Assembly: GCA_001970955.1 (NCBI GenBank)
Contig: MPUH01000014.1
Span: forward strand, 62,001-126,000
Direction of reading: 5' to 3'
Source of the DNA: Stentor coeruleus
Taxonomy: Eukaryota > Ciliophora > Heterotrichea > Heterotrichida > Stentoridae
DNA: 64,000 nt
Numbering within the stretch: position 1 is the stretch's first letter; every line of letters begins with the position of its first letter. Below are positions 1 through 10,700 of this stretch, in pieces. A model generated the notes under the pieces. It worked only from the letters and a program-made list of their open reading frames with translations. It had not been told where the DNA came from and made no database searches. Position numbers and translations under genes: made by a program.

Positions 1-830
1 CAACAACATATAATGCTTGGATTTCACAAGTATTTATTCCTCAACAAACTATTAGTTCTAAAAACCTAGTTATATACATTTTACGTTTCTTAGGTACTTT
101 CTTAGTCCTTTTATGGTTTATTCATAATCTCTATTTCCCAACAATAGCTGGCAATATACAAAATAGAGATATTTTATTACAAATGTCCCCATATGAGCTT
201 ATAATCGCTTCATATTTTATTCTAAAATGGATCTGGCTTAAATTCATGGTCATTTGGAGATTCTTTCGTATCTGGGCACTTTTTGATGGAATTGAAAGCC
301 CAGAAAACATGGGCCGATGCATGTCAAACAATTATTGCTTTGAAGGTTTTTGGCGTATGTGGCATCGAGCTTTTAATCAATGGCTTATAAGATACCTTTT
401 TATACCTTTAGGTGGAAGTCGTTATAAAATCTACAATATTTGGGTTGTTTTTGGTTTTGTAGCTCTTTGGCATGATTTGACTTTAAACCTTTTGTTTTGG
501 GGTTGGGGAATGTGCCTTTTTATTATGCCTGAAGTTTTAGTTAAAGCTTATTTTGCTCAACCTAAAATGGCTGAGTTTAGAAAAACTTTAACTTTTTCTT
601 GGATGTGTGCTATGGCTGGTGGGGTTTATGAATGTTTAATGGTAATCGCTAATCTTGTTGGGTTTAGTTTTGGTATTGAAGGACTTGTTCAGACTATACA
701 AAAACTTATGGATTGGGATGGAGTTATGATTATGGGCAAGGTAATGGTTGTATTAACAGTTGCTACACATTTCATGATATTGTATAGAGAAGATGAGATT
801 AGAAGAGGGATAGGAAGTAAAGGATTTTAG
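1..830 (+). CDS. Gup1-like MBOAT acyltransferase, 5' end outside window
   Basis: The frame is open from the window edge (codons in phase with position 3) to a TAG at 828-830, giving about 275 residues of the C-terminal part. It is rich in membrane helices. It contains the MBOAT signature WRMWHRAFNQWLIRY followed by IPLGGSRY, then the conserved WHDLTLNLLFWGW segment that carries the family's invariant histidine. The closest known pattern is the Gup1/HHAT branch (FWR-WHR-x-N-W-I-RY-x-PLGG). Such proteins move acyl groups onto lipids or proteins in the ER membrane; yeast Gup1 remodels GPI anchors. Family assignment is firm. The substrate is not readable from sequence. The ATG at 183 is internal to the open frame and is not the start. 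Confidence 0.85.
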   Translation, partial: TTYNAWISQVFIPQQTISSKNLVIYILRFLGTFLVLLWFIHNLYFPTIAGNIQNRDILLQMSPYELIIASYFILKWIWLKFMVIWRFFRIWALFDGIESPENMGRCMSNNYCFEGFWRMWHRAFNQWLIRYLFIPLGGSRYKIYNIWVVFGFVALWHDLTLNLLFWGWGMCLFIMPEVLVKAYFAQPKMAEFRKTLTFSWMCAMAGGVYECLMVIANLVGFSFGIEGLVQTIQKLMDWDGVMIMGKVMVVLTVATHFMILYREDEIRRGIGSKGF

Positions 831-1008
831 ATAGATAATCTAGGATTTTAAAATGATGAGACTGTGATGGAGAAAAAGGTTTTATAAGATTATATTATTA
901 TTATAAGGTAATTTAGTTATTTTATGAGATTATTAGAATTATAGTTAGGAAGTTTATGTAAAAGATAAAAATTAGAAGCATTTTTATAGTAAAATTTAAA
1001 GCATATAA

Positions 1009-1575
1009 ATGAATAGGAATTGTGCTCAATGCAATAAGGAATTTGAAACTTTAGGTCTTATTTGCCCTAATAATGACTACTTCTGTCAGTGCTGTTATAA
1101 TGAAATTTTCCGAGTAAACGTGCTAATTACCTGCCCGGCATGTAGCAGAATTTGTAAAATCAGTGACTTCTCTTGGCAAATGATAGTAAATCAAGACTAC
1201 AACATATCAAATTCTGATACAAAAAAGCGTTTATCTTTGTTTTCTGAAGAACCAATAGCGTTTTCCTCACAAAAATATTCAGAGCTTTATGAAATCAGCA
1301 TATTTTCATCACAAAATGTACACAGTTTTTCAGCACAAAAGGAAAATCATTTAGCTGATATGATAACTTTCAATGAAACTACTGGAAAGGAAATGCCTGA
1401 GTGTATGAATCTTGATTCAGTAATGATTAACTAGGATTATAATATTGAATTAATGGAAGAGACATTGAAGAATTTGGTGATTTTTGCAAGTGGATATGAT
1501 TCTTATGAGTATTCAAAGAGTTGTAGACAAGAGTTGGTAGATGGGCTTATTGAAAATATCGATATGGATAATTAA
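1009..1575 (+). CDS. Small RING-like zinc-binding protein, two exons
   Basis: Exons are 1009-1419 and 1435-1575, separated by a 15-nt intron whose last bases form the TAG that would otherwise end the frame. The spliced product is 183 residues. The N-terminus is cysteine-rich: C5, C8, C19, C26, C28, C29, C42, C45 and C49, in a C-x2-C ... C-x2-C ... C-x2-C pattern like a RING or related zinc finger, possibly an E3 ubiquitin ligase domain. The remainder is polar, and the second exon adds an acidic tail. No clear histidine ligand in the usual RING place is seen, so treble-clef or zinc-ribbon folds remain possible. Function is otherwise unknown. Confidence 0.7.
1420..1434 (+). other. 15-nt intron
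   Basis: GTAATGATTAACTAG. Removing it keeps frame (phase 0) and extends the RING-like protein by 46 residues to a TAA. It fits the pattern shared by all introns found here: GTA start, A at position 10, TAG end. Confidence 0.85.
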
Positions 1576-1742
1576 AATATGACTTTTTGGGGACTATAGA
1601 TAGAGGAATGTATAAATATGTTAGGATTATATGCTTTTATATGAAAAATTTTAATTTTGATTAGTTTAGGGATTTTTCTGTTTTGGATTAAGAGTACATA
1701 CTAGTGAGATATGTGGCTGATGCTTGATTAAGTGATTATTAA

Positions 1743-2705
1743 TTACAAATCATCATCTTTTAGTAGCATCATACTATTTATAGGGCTGTAGCTTCGAATG
1801 GAGATTTTTGAATTAGTTTCATCTTCGTTGTAATCATTGTTCCTAGATGATTTCTTAAAAGCATCCTTAGGGGCAAGTTGAGATATAAGTGGGTTTTTTA
1901 AGAATCCTTCAGCTATAGTCACTGCGCATTTTTGTTGGCCTATGATAATACTTCTCTTACTAGCATCTCTTTTCATTGCAGATGATTCTAATGATTGCTT
2001 AGAATCAGAAGAATCTTCATTTTTACATGTTTTACCATCATCTCTTATTGTAAATCTGCTATTCGAAAGAAGCTCTTCAAGAGTTGGAGATCCCGCGCAA
2101 GCCCTTTCAGTAAAATTCCCATCTGTTGGTATTTTAGGAGGTCTAACATCATTCCTAGGTTTTATATCAGATATTTTTAAGAACTTTTTATCCCCAAGTA
2201 AAGGTTTTTGATTTAGCTTAGGTCTTTGTGATGATTTTAATAAAGGACTTTTACTGTCTTCTCTAATTATTGGCATTGGGCTTTCACGTTTCCATTTCTG
2301 CTTTGTAAACGCATCATCCAAAACTTTAAATCTTGGTGTTGACTCAACTAAAATTGGGTTTGGGATTGTTTTTTTTGTTTTTTGGGTTCTTTTTGATGTT
2401 GAAGATTTTCTTGAGGTTTTTCTTAGTTCTTCATTTTCTTTTTCAAGACTCAGATTCATCATGTCGATTGTTTCTTTCATGCCGGCTAAGGTTTGTTTGA
2501 GTTCTGGAATCTGAAAAGATAAAGGAAGAGGGATACTTTCACTAAGATACACTAGTTCTTCCAAAGGTAAAAAGCGCTTGAATGAGTTTTCTAGGGCAGA
2601 AATACCGATTATGATTATGGAGGCAAGACATTCTTCCCATTGAGATTTGGGATAAAGGTGAAGATATTCAGTGATTTTTGGGTTTGAACTAAAAGCTCCG
2701 AGCAT
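1743..2705 (-). CDS. Unrecognised 320-residue protein
   Basis: A complete frame from ATG (2705) to TAA. Residues 1-75 are hydrophobic and helical, with a stretch around residues 30-37 rich in isoleucine. A short coiled-coil-like segment follows at about 65-95. The rest is long, basic, Ser/Lys/Pro-rich and probably disordered, ending in DDDL. I do not recognise a family. It is convergent with the RING-like gene (167 nt apart) and divergent from the next gene. Regular codon use and length support a real gene. Confidence 0.65.
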   Translation of the reverse strand: MLGAFSSNPKITEYLHLYPKSQWEECLASIIIIGISALENSFKRFLPLEELVYLSESIPLPLSFQIPELKQTLAGMKETIDMMNLSLEKENEELRKTSRKSSTSKRTQKTKKTIPNPILVESTPRFKVLDDAFTKQKWKRESPMPIIREDSKSPLLKSSQRPKLNQKPLLGDKKFLKISDIKPRNDVRPPKIPTDGNFTERACAGSPTLEELLSNSRFTIRDDGKTCKNEDSSDSKQSLESSAMKRDASKRSIIIGQQKCAVTIAEGFLKNPLISQLAPKDAFKKSSRNNDYNEDETNSKISIRSYSPINSMMLLKDDDL

Positions 2706-3447
2706 TTTTAAATAATACGAATTAGATGATGAGAAAATTGGAATTGCTTAGAAATGGCTTGATAAAAAAATACATGTTTATTTTTAGATTTATATTTAGA
2801 TAGAGCTTATGTTTTTTGGATTATTTTGATTTTGTTTTTAGATTATTTATTGATTGGATAATTGATTTTTTTGTTTCAAATTATAGTTATTTACATGAAA
2901 TATTATTAAGTTTAAGCATTTATTACAACAATTATTGTGATCTTTTATTATAAATCATCAACTGTATAAAAATATCAAAACTTACAAAATAAAAAATTGC
3001 AAGTCGCTAAAAATAATTCCATTTACCTTTTATCAAATTACAAACATAAAAAATCAAACAGTTTACTATATTCACAAACAAACTGCACTACAACAGCCTC
3101 ACATCCAGCCTTTACACAATCTTTTAGTCCTAATTCATTTTAAAATCCTAAACTTTCATTAAAAAACTCTCAAACAAAACTTGAAATTCTAACAACTTCA
3201 TAAAAATCCTAAATCCCATACCCTAACACCTCCATCATCAAAACCAACAATATTTTTTTCTAACCTTCTAATATTCAAATAAAAATCCAAAAAAATCTCT
3301 CTCATCCTATTCTAAAATCCCTCTTCAATTATTCTTCCTTCCATTCAATATCCAACTCTCTAAACCTTCCCCTAAATCCTCCCCTAATCCTGAATCCTAA
3401 TCTTTGAATTTGACATAATCTTTTCTTATATCAAAAAAACTAAAGAA
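2706..3447. other. Gene-free spacer between divergent genes
   Basis: No gene is seen. Composition switches near 2,900. To the left, the + strand is G/T-rich (the 5' flank of the minus gene). To the right, it is A/C-rich and almost G-free for about 500 nt (the 5' flank of the plus gene). No promoter motif can be named with confidence. Confidence 0.6.
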
Positions 3448-4404
3448 ATGGATCTTAAAAAGTTTAAACTCAATCTCGAAAGCACTTTAGGAAAGCGTTT
3501 GGAAAAAGTAAGCAAAGATATGTTAACATGTAAGCTAGACCTTGAAAAAGTCAAGTGTTCTTTAAAAGAAATAAATAATTACGTCGAAAGAAAAAACTAT
3601 AATCGGGTTAAACGACACTCTATTTATCCAAAGACCCAATCTCAGCCAATTTTACCTTCAGTTAAAGATATACAACAGAAAATTATAAGAAAGCCACAAG
3701 AAGAAAATAAACAAATCCTTGTTATAAAAGGACATAAAGAAGTGAAAAATACTGAACCAGAGATTAATGGGGCGATAATTTTGCCGAGTACTTTAGAAAA
3801 GTTCTTAAAGACAATTAAAAAAACAAGTACAACAACAAGAAAGGTACCTGAAATCCCAGTAGACCAGATAAACACACAAATAAAAGACATTGAGTCGCAT
3901 TATTCCCCTGAAACCCTAAACAACAAACCCCCTTTTAATATATCATTAGGGGGAAAAAGTGCATTTGATATTATCAAAGGTATGAGCAAAGACTGTTTTA
4001 GACTTACAGAAAGTCCTGACAAAAAAATTATATGGAGTTTAGGTTTAGTTTATGAGCTTTTAGGTGAAGAATTCAATCCTGATTCCTCAACAGCTAAATC
4101 CCGTGTTCAAGATTTTTTGAATTTTTGTATAGAATCCCCAAATATCAGCGAATTTTTAATGGATGTTTCTAAATCGTTTGATTTTTCAGATAATAATGTT
4201 GATGCAGTTGAAGAGTATATTAAAGGAAAAGAAGATTTACTTGCTCCACAGATATATACCCAAGTTAGTCAGCTTTGTGGATTGATGATGGTGTCATTAA
4301 GGGAAGCTGTTGTTTATGCTGGATTGATTAAAGGTAAATCCCCGGTTTGGAGAATATATAGTAGGTTGCAATATAAGAAAGCAGTGATGGAAAATAGAGT
4401 GTAA
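3448..4404 (+). CDS. Unrecognised 318-residue protein
   Basis: Complete frame, ATG to TAA. Residues 1-50 are lysine/leucine-rich and look helical or coiled-coil. The middle (about 55-165) is low-complexity and basic. The C-terminal 150 residues look globular and mostly helical (WSLGLVYELLG, then an acidic stretch, then LCGLMMVSLREAVVYAGLI). No known domain was recognised. The ATG is preceded by an A/C-rich, G-poor flank typical of 5' flanks in this window. Confidence 0.65.
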   Translation: MDLKKFKLNLESTLGKRLEKVSKDMLTCKLDLEKVKCSLKEINNYVERKNYNRVKRHSIYPKTQSQPILPSVKDIQQKIIRKPQEENKQILVIKGHKEVKNTEPEINGAIILPSTLEKFLKTIKKTSTTTRKVPEIPVDQINTQIKDIESHYSPETLNNKPPFNISLGGKSAFDIIKGMSKDCFRLTESPDKKIIWSLGLVYELLGEEFNPDSSTAKSRVQDFLNFCIESPNISEFLMDVSKSFDFSDNNVDAVEEYIKGKEDLLAPQIYTQVSQLCGLMMVSLREAVVYAGLIKGKSPVWRIYSRLQYKKAVMENRV

Positions 4405-4822
4405 AGGTTTTATATATACACATATAATTTTGAATGGATTAGAGATTAAAGGTTTATTAAGTTGTGGAAAAGAATTTTGTCAGCTTGGGAATTCGGTTGA
4501 AGGATATTTGGAGAATTTATTTGATTTGAGGATTAGAAGTTCTGTGAGGTTTTGGGACTGAGGATTAAGGATTTGTATTGTAGGTATAAGGTTTTTGATT
4601 TGATAGGAAAAAGGATTATGATATTTTGTATGGTATAATAAATAAGATATAGTTTGGAAGATATAAATTAGTTATAAGTTATCAGAAAAATCAAATAAGT
4701 TCTTAAAGTATGCAAAAAAAAATTCAATCTTTACAAAATCATAATTAAGATTTTTGATTACCTTCAATTACCCCTAAAATCATTTTGGTGTTTATATTTT
4801 ACTGAAAATACTAGAGTAAATA
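4405..4822. other. Spacer between two + genes
   Basis: No gene is seen. The first 300 nt are G/T-rich (3' flank of the upstream gene). The last 120 nt are A/C-rich (5' flank of the ELMO gene). It is a clear example of the skew flip described in the findings. Confidence 0.6.
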
Positions 4823-6172
4823 ATGGAAAAAATATCAAATAGAAAATTCAGCTTCAACTGGATTCTTGAAGATAAAAAATCAATCAAAGAAAGCACTGAA
4901 AGTAAACCTTTTAATATTAATACCCCAAAGTTCTCAGTATTAAAAGAAGAATCTTCTGAGAATGAAAAAATAGGCATAAATTCTCAGAGTAAACCTGATG
5001 ATAACTTTCAAACTATAGAAGAAGTTATTTCTAATAACAAAACTTCAAATATAAACAATTGTGAAGAGAGAGTTATAGATGAAGATTGTAAAGTCTGGGA
5101 ATATACTTATGAGTCAGTAGAATATGGTGAGGAAGAACCTTCTTATGATCTTACTGATCAATCTGATACAATTAGTGGAAATACGATTAAGAATGAAGGA
5201 ATAAACGAAATAACTCATGAGGGAATTGATATTGATAAAAATGAAAAATCATTAGTGAAAGTTGAAAAAAAACCTTTGAACGATGTAGAAAAGAAAACCA
5301 GCAGTATGGAAGGTAAAAATAAATTAAAAAAAAAACAGATAAAAGAAATTCCTTATATTAAACTGCAAGGGTTAGAGAAAAAGAAAGAATTGATAAATGA
5401 ATGGAAAATTGTAAGTGTCAGAGAAATTGAAGCAGCGAAAGTTGAGGATGATACTGTTTTAGACACAACATTCTATAATAGGAATATCTCAAGTGATTAC
5501 ATAATTCAGTACATTGAAAAATCTGATAATGAAGTTTTCGTACCAAAAGCGAAATTTTCATTTTTTAAATTTTTTTTTAGATGCTTCCGAGTCAAAACTG
5601 AATCCCTATCATTATTAAACAGAAAAAAGCAAAAACTACTAAAATTCTCTAATGAATCTTTTAGCCCTACTAAGGTACAACATATATCTATGGCTAAAAG
5701 AATTTATACTCTACTTAAAAATGATGACTCCTGTCCAATTTTCGGAGATCATTGGAAAAACATAGGATTTCAAGGAAACTCTCCAGGGACTGACCTACGA
5801 AAATCAGGAGTTTTCGGCCTTTTATGCTTACTTTATTTTGTGGAAAAATATCCTTCAATATCTTTTAAGATTCACAAGTATTCTATAGATATCTCACAAA
5901 AATGCCATTTTGCTTCAACTTGTATATTTTTTGCAGAAATTGCATTGATAGCTCTTAAGGATAATACACTTTATGAACATATGGAAAAAGCTAAAAAGGT
6001 ATATGAAGTTATTTTAGATTATTTTAGTGGGATGGTAATATTTTGGTTTAGATATTATAAAGATAGCAAAAAAAAAACAGTAGAAATTATGAAGAGTATT
6101 GATTATGTTGGGACTTATGCGAAAAAAAATGTTGATGAAATACTTAGACTAACGAAATATAAGTTTTCATAA
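4823..6172 (+). CDS. ELMO-domain protein (ELMOD-type, likely Arf-family GAP)
   Basis: 449 residues. The first 200 or so are acidic, Ser/Glu/Lys-rich and probably disordered. The C-terminal half carries an ELMO domain: the segment HWKNIGFQGNSPGTDLRKSG (about residues 310-329), then GLLCLLYF, matches the family core W-x2-IGFQG-x-(D/S)P-x-TDFR-x-G-x-LGL. R326 aligns with the arginine that ELMOD proteins use for GAP activity toward Arf/Arl GTPases. Proteins with only this domain (ELMOD1-3 type) act as GAPs, whereas ELMO1-type proteins act with DOCK exchange factors. No PH or armadillo region is visible, so the ELMOD type is favoured. The long acidic N-terminus is unusual for ELMOD proteins, which are normally about 300 residues. 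Confidence 0.8.
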   Translation: MEKISNRKFSFNWILEDKKSIKESTESKPFNINTPKFSVLKEESSENEKIGINSQSKPDDNFQTIEEVISNNKTSNINNCEERVIDEDCKVWEYTYESVEYGEEEPSYDLTDQSDTISGNTIKNEGINEITHEGIDIDKNEKSLVKVEKKPLNDVEKKTSSMEGKNKLKKKQIKEIPYIKLQGLEKKKELINEWKIVSVREIEAAKVEDDTVLDTTFYNRNISSDYIIQYIEKSDNEVFVPKAKFSFFKFFFRCFRVKTESLSLLNRKKQKLLKFSNESFSPTKVQHISMAKRIYTLLKNDDSCPIFGDHWKNIGFQGNSPGTDLRKSGVFGLLCLLYFVEKYPSISFKIHKYSIDISQKCHFASTCIFFAEIALIALKDNTLYEHMEKAKKVYEVILDYFSGMVIFWFRYYKDSKKKTVEIMKSIDYVGTYAKKNVDEILRLTKYKFS

Positions 6173-6412
6173 TAATATACATGAAAATTTTCATATTTAT
6201 TCAAGCAAACAAACACTTTTTAAGCTTTTATTTCATGTTTTAATACAAAGTTGCACTTTGTATATTTTTAATGATAACGATAAATAATTTTACTGATTAA
6301 AAATATATCATCATGTATTGCATCACACTTAAAAAAATAAATTATCTTAGTTAATTGAATACTTAAACATAAAAATATTTTATAAAAACTTGAAATTATT
6401 AGATAATACAAT

Positions 6413-7000
6413 ATGATAATGAAGAGAGTGAAAAGTAATAGAGACAAAGGGCTTAAAAGTAATTTACACATTTTAGGTGTTGAATCAAACTTCCACAACA
6501 TCCTCGAAATAAAATCAATAACCAATATCCAAACCGGTAAGAACCCTGAAATCCTAAAGCCATTCGACCTTCCAAAATCCCCTGATTTTTCCCAAATCTC
6601 ATCTCCTGACTCCCCAACTCTTTCTCCAATCAAATATAACTACCTTTTATCATATATAAAAAACTTAGAAAAAGAAAACAAAAAGATTCAATCTGAAATG
6701 CATTCGGTTAAAGAAGAAAACAGTCATCTTTTAAGACAAAACAAGGAACTTCAAATAAAAATTTCTGCACAACAAAACTATATAACAAGGTTAAATGTAG
6801 AGATTTCTAAGTTAAGTAGAGATGTTTATCATGTTAATGCAATCGATGTGGATAGACATCAAAAATATAGGAGTTTATCAAGGAAAGTTTGTAGGTCGAA
6901 AAATCTTATAAGGAGTACAAGTAATTCTTGTATTGAGAGGAAGGAAAAATATAAGAGTATAGGAGTTGTTTGTTCAACTCCTATGATGAAAGATAGTTAA
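6413..7000 (+). CDS. Small coiled-coil protein
   Basis: Complete frame; start is either MIMKR at 6413 or MKR at 6419. About residues 75-140 form a clear heptad-type coiled coil (LSYIKNLEKENKKIQ ... LLRQNKELQIKI ... LNVEISKLSRDV). The flanks are basic and serine-rich. The segment around residues 45-70 has several Ser-Pro sites, possible targets of proline-directed kinases. No family was recognised. A structural, cytoskeletal or basal-body role is possible but only inferred. Confidence 0.65.
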   Translation: MIMKRVKSNRDKGLKSNLHILGVESNFHNILEIKSITNIQTGKNPEILKPFDLPKSPDFSQISSPDSPTLSPIKYNYLLSYIKNLEKENKKIQSEMHSVKEENSHLLRQNKELQIKISAQQNYITRLNVEISKLSRDVYHVNAIDVDRHQKYRSLSRKVCRSKNLIRSTSNSCIERKEKYKSIGVVCSTPMMKDS

Positions 7001-7770
7001 ATTGTGATTTGTTAGTTGTAATATATGAATGATTTTTATGATAATGACAAATGAGCAGACTATGTTGGTAAGGAAAAATAGATTTTAATATGAGAGTTGA
7101 TAGATTATTTTATGATATTTTTATATGGAAGATATTTTTTTATGTTTTTCATTGTAGATTTTATATGTTATCTGTTTTTTAAAGGGTATATTGTTAGTAT
7201 AATATGAAAAATTGTAATATTTATAAGTTATATTAATAGAAAATTTTATTAAACTATAATAATAAGATTTAATACAGGCACTAAGGAGAGGGCGACCTAT
7301 GAAAGTACAGGATAAAATTAAATAAGCTTTTTGTAGAATTATACAGAAGATTAAAATTGAAATAGAATCAGCTAAGAAAATAATTTTAATGAAAAAATAT
7401 CAACTTTCAAAATATAGTTAATCATCATTAATACAACATCGAAAAAATCACAAAAAGGTATTTGATGGCAATTTTTTTTAAAATAAAATAAGTTGTTAGC
7501 TTTATAGTAAGAAAGGCGAAAATGCATTTAATTTGAGTTAAAATTAGATTTTGGATTACAAAAATCAGGAACAGATAATCCACTAAGATTGTATAAGAGT
7601 CTTATAAAAATCTTTTACCTAAAATCAATCAAATTCTCTATAAGCAATAATGATTCAGAAAAAAAAAAACATATTCTAGCCTAAACCCATATTAAAATAA
7701 AGATAAATTATATCAAAAAAAGGGTATATCATAGAAAAGTCCTCACATTTATTAGTTTGGATAAATTAAC
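7001..7770. other. Spacer between converging genes
   Basis: No gene is seen in 770 nt. It is AT-rich with many A and T runs. The first part is G/T-rich (3' flank of the + gene). No RNA gene or repeat was recognised. Confidence 0.55.
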
Positions 7771-10700
7771 TTAAAATAAAAGATCAACATCTGAAATTTC
7801 AGGCTTTTTATCTGTAATTTTTCCTTGGATTTGGGTTACAAGATGCTTGTTTTCATCTTCAAGATTAGATATTTGATATAGATGCTTAGCATTTTGTTCT
7901 TTTAAAGCATCAAGAGATAAGGATTTTTCTTTAAGAATCTCAGTGAAATCGATAATTTGCCTTTCAAGATATGTGATTTGGCTTTGATATCTGGATATTT
8001 GTTCAAGGTAATCTTCTTGTTTCTGTTTAAAAATTTCAATATTTTCTTCAAGTTTCTCGTTTTGGGTTATAAGTTGGACATTTGTTTCTTTTAAGTGGAG
8101 TTTTTCAATATTATCATCATCTGACCTTGATTTAGCTTGTTTTTTTATCATTTCCAAATCTTTTTTCTGTTTATTCACTTCTTTTTCATAGTTTTCTTTA
8201 TCAGCCTGATTATTTTTCCTTAGAAAATCCACATTTTGACTTAGTTCTTTGATATTCCTTAATAGATTTTCTTTTTCTTGGGTCAATTGACGAATTTCTG
8301 ATCTACAATCTTCTAGTTCTTTAATCCTATTAGAAAACTCAATTTTTTCTTTATTTAGAGTTCTAATAAGCTCTTGGCTTTGTTTATATTCATTTTGAAG
8401 ATCTTGTATTTGTTTAGTCAATTTGCTTTCATTTTCCATAAATTTCCCTATAATTTCAGTGTTATCTCTAAGGTCTTCAGAATTTGCCATTGAGTTTTGT
8501 TCTAAAGATTCAGATTTTTTAACTAAAAGATAATTATCTTCTTTTAAAGCTTGGAGTTCAGCTTCATAATTTTTTAAATCTTTTTGTAGTTGCCCTTTAT
8601 GCAATTCGATGAGTTTTATTTTACTGTCTTTATCTTTGATTTCAGACTCAAGTTTAGAACATTTTTGAGTTAGGTCTTGGATTGCTGAAAATTTTTCTAT
8701 ACGAATTTGTTCCAATTCAGCAGTTTTTGTTGAAATTTCTGTTATGAGATTGTGAAGTTGGCTGTTTAAAGATTGGATTTCTATAGTTTTTTGAGCTAGT
8801 TCTGTGTTTAAGGATTGGATTTGGTTTTGGTAGAAGGAGAGTGAAGGGGTGGATGCTTGAGATTTTTGATGAGATTCTGAAAGAGTTTCAAGGGTATTTT
8901 TTAGGTTTTCAATTTCGTCTTCAAGATGCTCTTTTTCTTTTATTAGGTTGATATTGTCTTCTTTGATTATTAAGAGCTCTTTTGTGTGGGTGTCTTTATT
9001 ATTTTTAATTTTTTTAAACTGTTCTTGTTCTCTTGATAGGGAGTCTTGGAGTCTTTTGATTGTTGTGGATTTTTCTTGGACTTGCTTTTGGTAATCATCT
9101 ACTAATAATTTAATCTTATCATTCTCTTCTTTAACCGCAGTTAATTCACCTTCAAAATCGGCAATTTTTTGAAGAAATTGTTGTTCCTTGTTTCTGTAAA
9201 ACTCAATCTCTTCTTGCATTTTATTCTCTTTCTCTAACCCTATCTCTTGTAAATCAACAGAAGATACATTCTCAGTACTATCTTGATTCCCTTTAACAAT
9301 CAACCCATAATTTTCTTCTCTTAATCTTCTTAAATCATCTTCAAGTTCTCTAATATTCTCCTGCATTTTCACTCTTCTCGCATCTGCAATTTTTACTTGT
9401 GCATCTTTTTCTTTAAAATCTTTTTCAACTTTTTTAATATTCTCTTTTACAATCAATATTTCCTGTCTAACTTCCAATATTTTCTTCTCACAAGCTTCTT
9501 TACATTCTTTAACTTCTTTATCTTTCTCTTTAATCTCCATATCTTTCTTCACATTATCATTTTTATAAATGTTTTCCATATGAATTTTATCTTTTACAAT
9601 ACTTTCCAAATCTTTTATCTGTGCATTTTTATCCTCAATCTCTTTCCTAAGTTCATTTTCAACTTTTTTCCATTTACTTTCCATTTCATCTACAACATTC
9701 TGACTAATTAAATGTCGTTTTACTGAATTTTCCTTATGCATTTCATCTAATAATTTCTCCATTTCCTTCATTTCTTTATCCAAACTTTCATTTATTTCCT
9801 CTAAATTTTCTTTTTCCTTAATCAACTCGACATTTTCATCTTTGATTATCAATATTTCCTTATTTAAATCATCAATTTTTTTATCTAAAATCCTCTTTTC
9901 TAGCATAGCTTGTTTATAATTATTTTCTTTTTGCTTTATAAGATTACTTTGATTTTCTTGTAATTTTTCTAATGATATAATTTTATTTTTTAGTTCATTT
10001 GTTTCTATATGGGAATTGTCAATTTTTATTTGGAGTTCGTTGTTTGATGTGATGATAGCCATGTTTTCTTCATGTAGTTTTTTATTTTCTTCGCTGAGTT
10101 CATTGATTCTTTGCATGAACTCACATTTTTTTATAGAGATTTCTTTGACTTCTTCAGTTTTTTCATTGAGCATTTTGCAGATTTTCATGTTTTGGTCTTC
10201 TAATGCTTGAATTGCTTGGGTTAAGTCTTTTTGGTTGTCTATGAAAATATCGATTTTTTCCATTGTGTCTTGGGGGATTTGCTCTATTTGGGTTTCTTTA
10301 TCTTTGTCTTGAGTTTGTAATAACCGGATTTTCTCTTCAAGGTTTGAAACATGTTCTCGAAGCTCATTTTCAGACTCTTTTTTATCGAAAATACTAGCCT
10401 CTGAGCCATAGTTTATAATAATCTCAGGCTCTTTGGAATTTTCTTGGCTTTCGGCTTCTTCTAATTGTTTTACTAAGTGATAATTGTCGTCTTTTAATGA
10501 TTTTATGTCATTTTCCAAATCTTTTATGGTCTTTTGCAGTTGGTTTTTTTGCATATCAGCAAGTTTAAGTTTTGTTTCTTGGCTTTTTGCCTCACTTTCT
10601 AGTTTAGCTAGAGTATCTTTAAGTGCATAAAATTCTTGCTTGCTTTGAATAAGTTTCGAATTTAGTTCTTCATTAGCTTGGTCTGATTGTTTTTTAGAGT

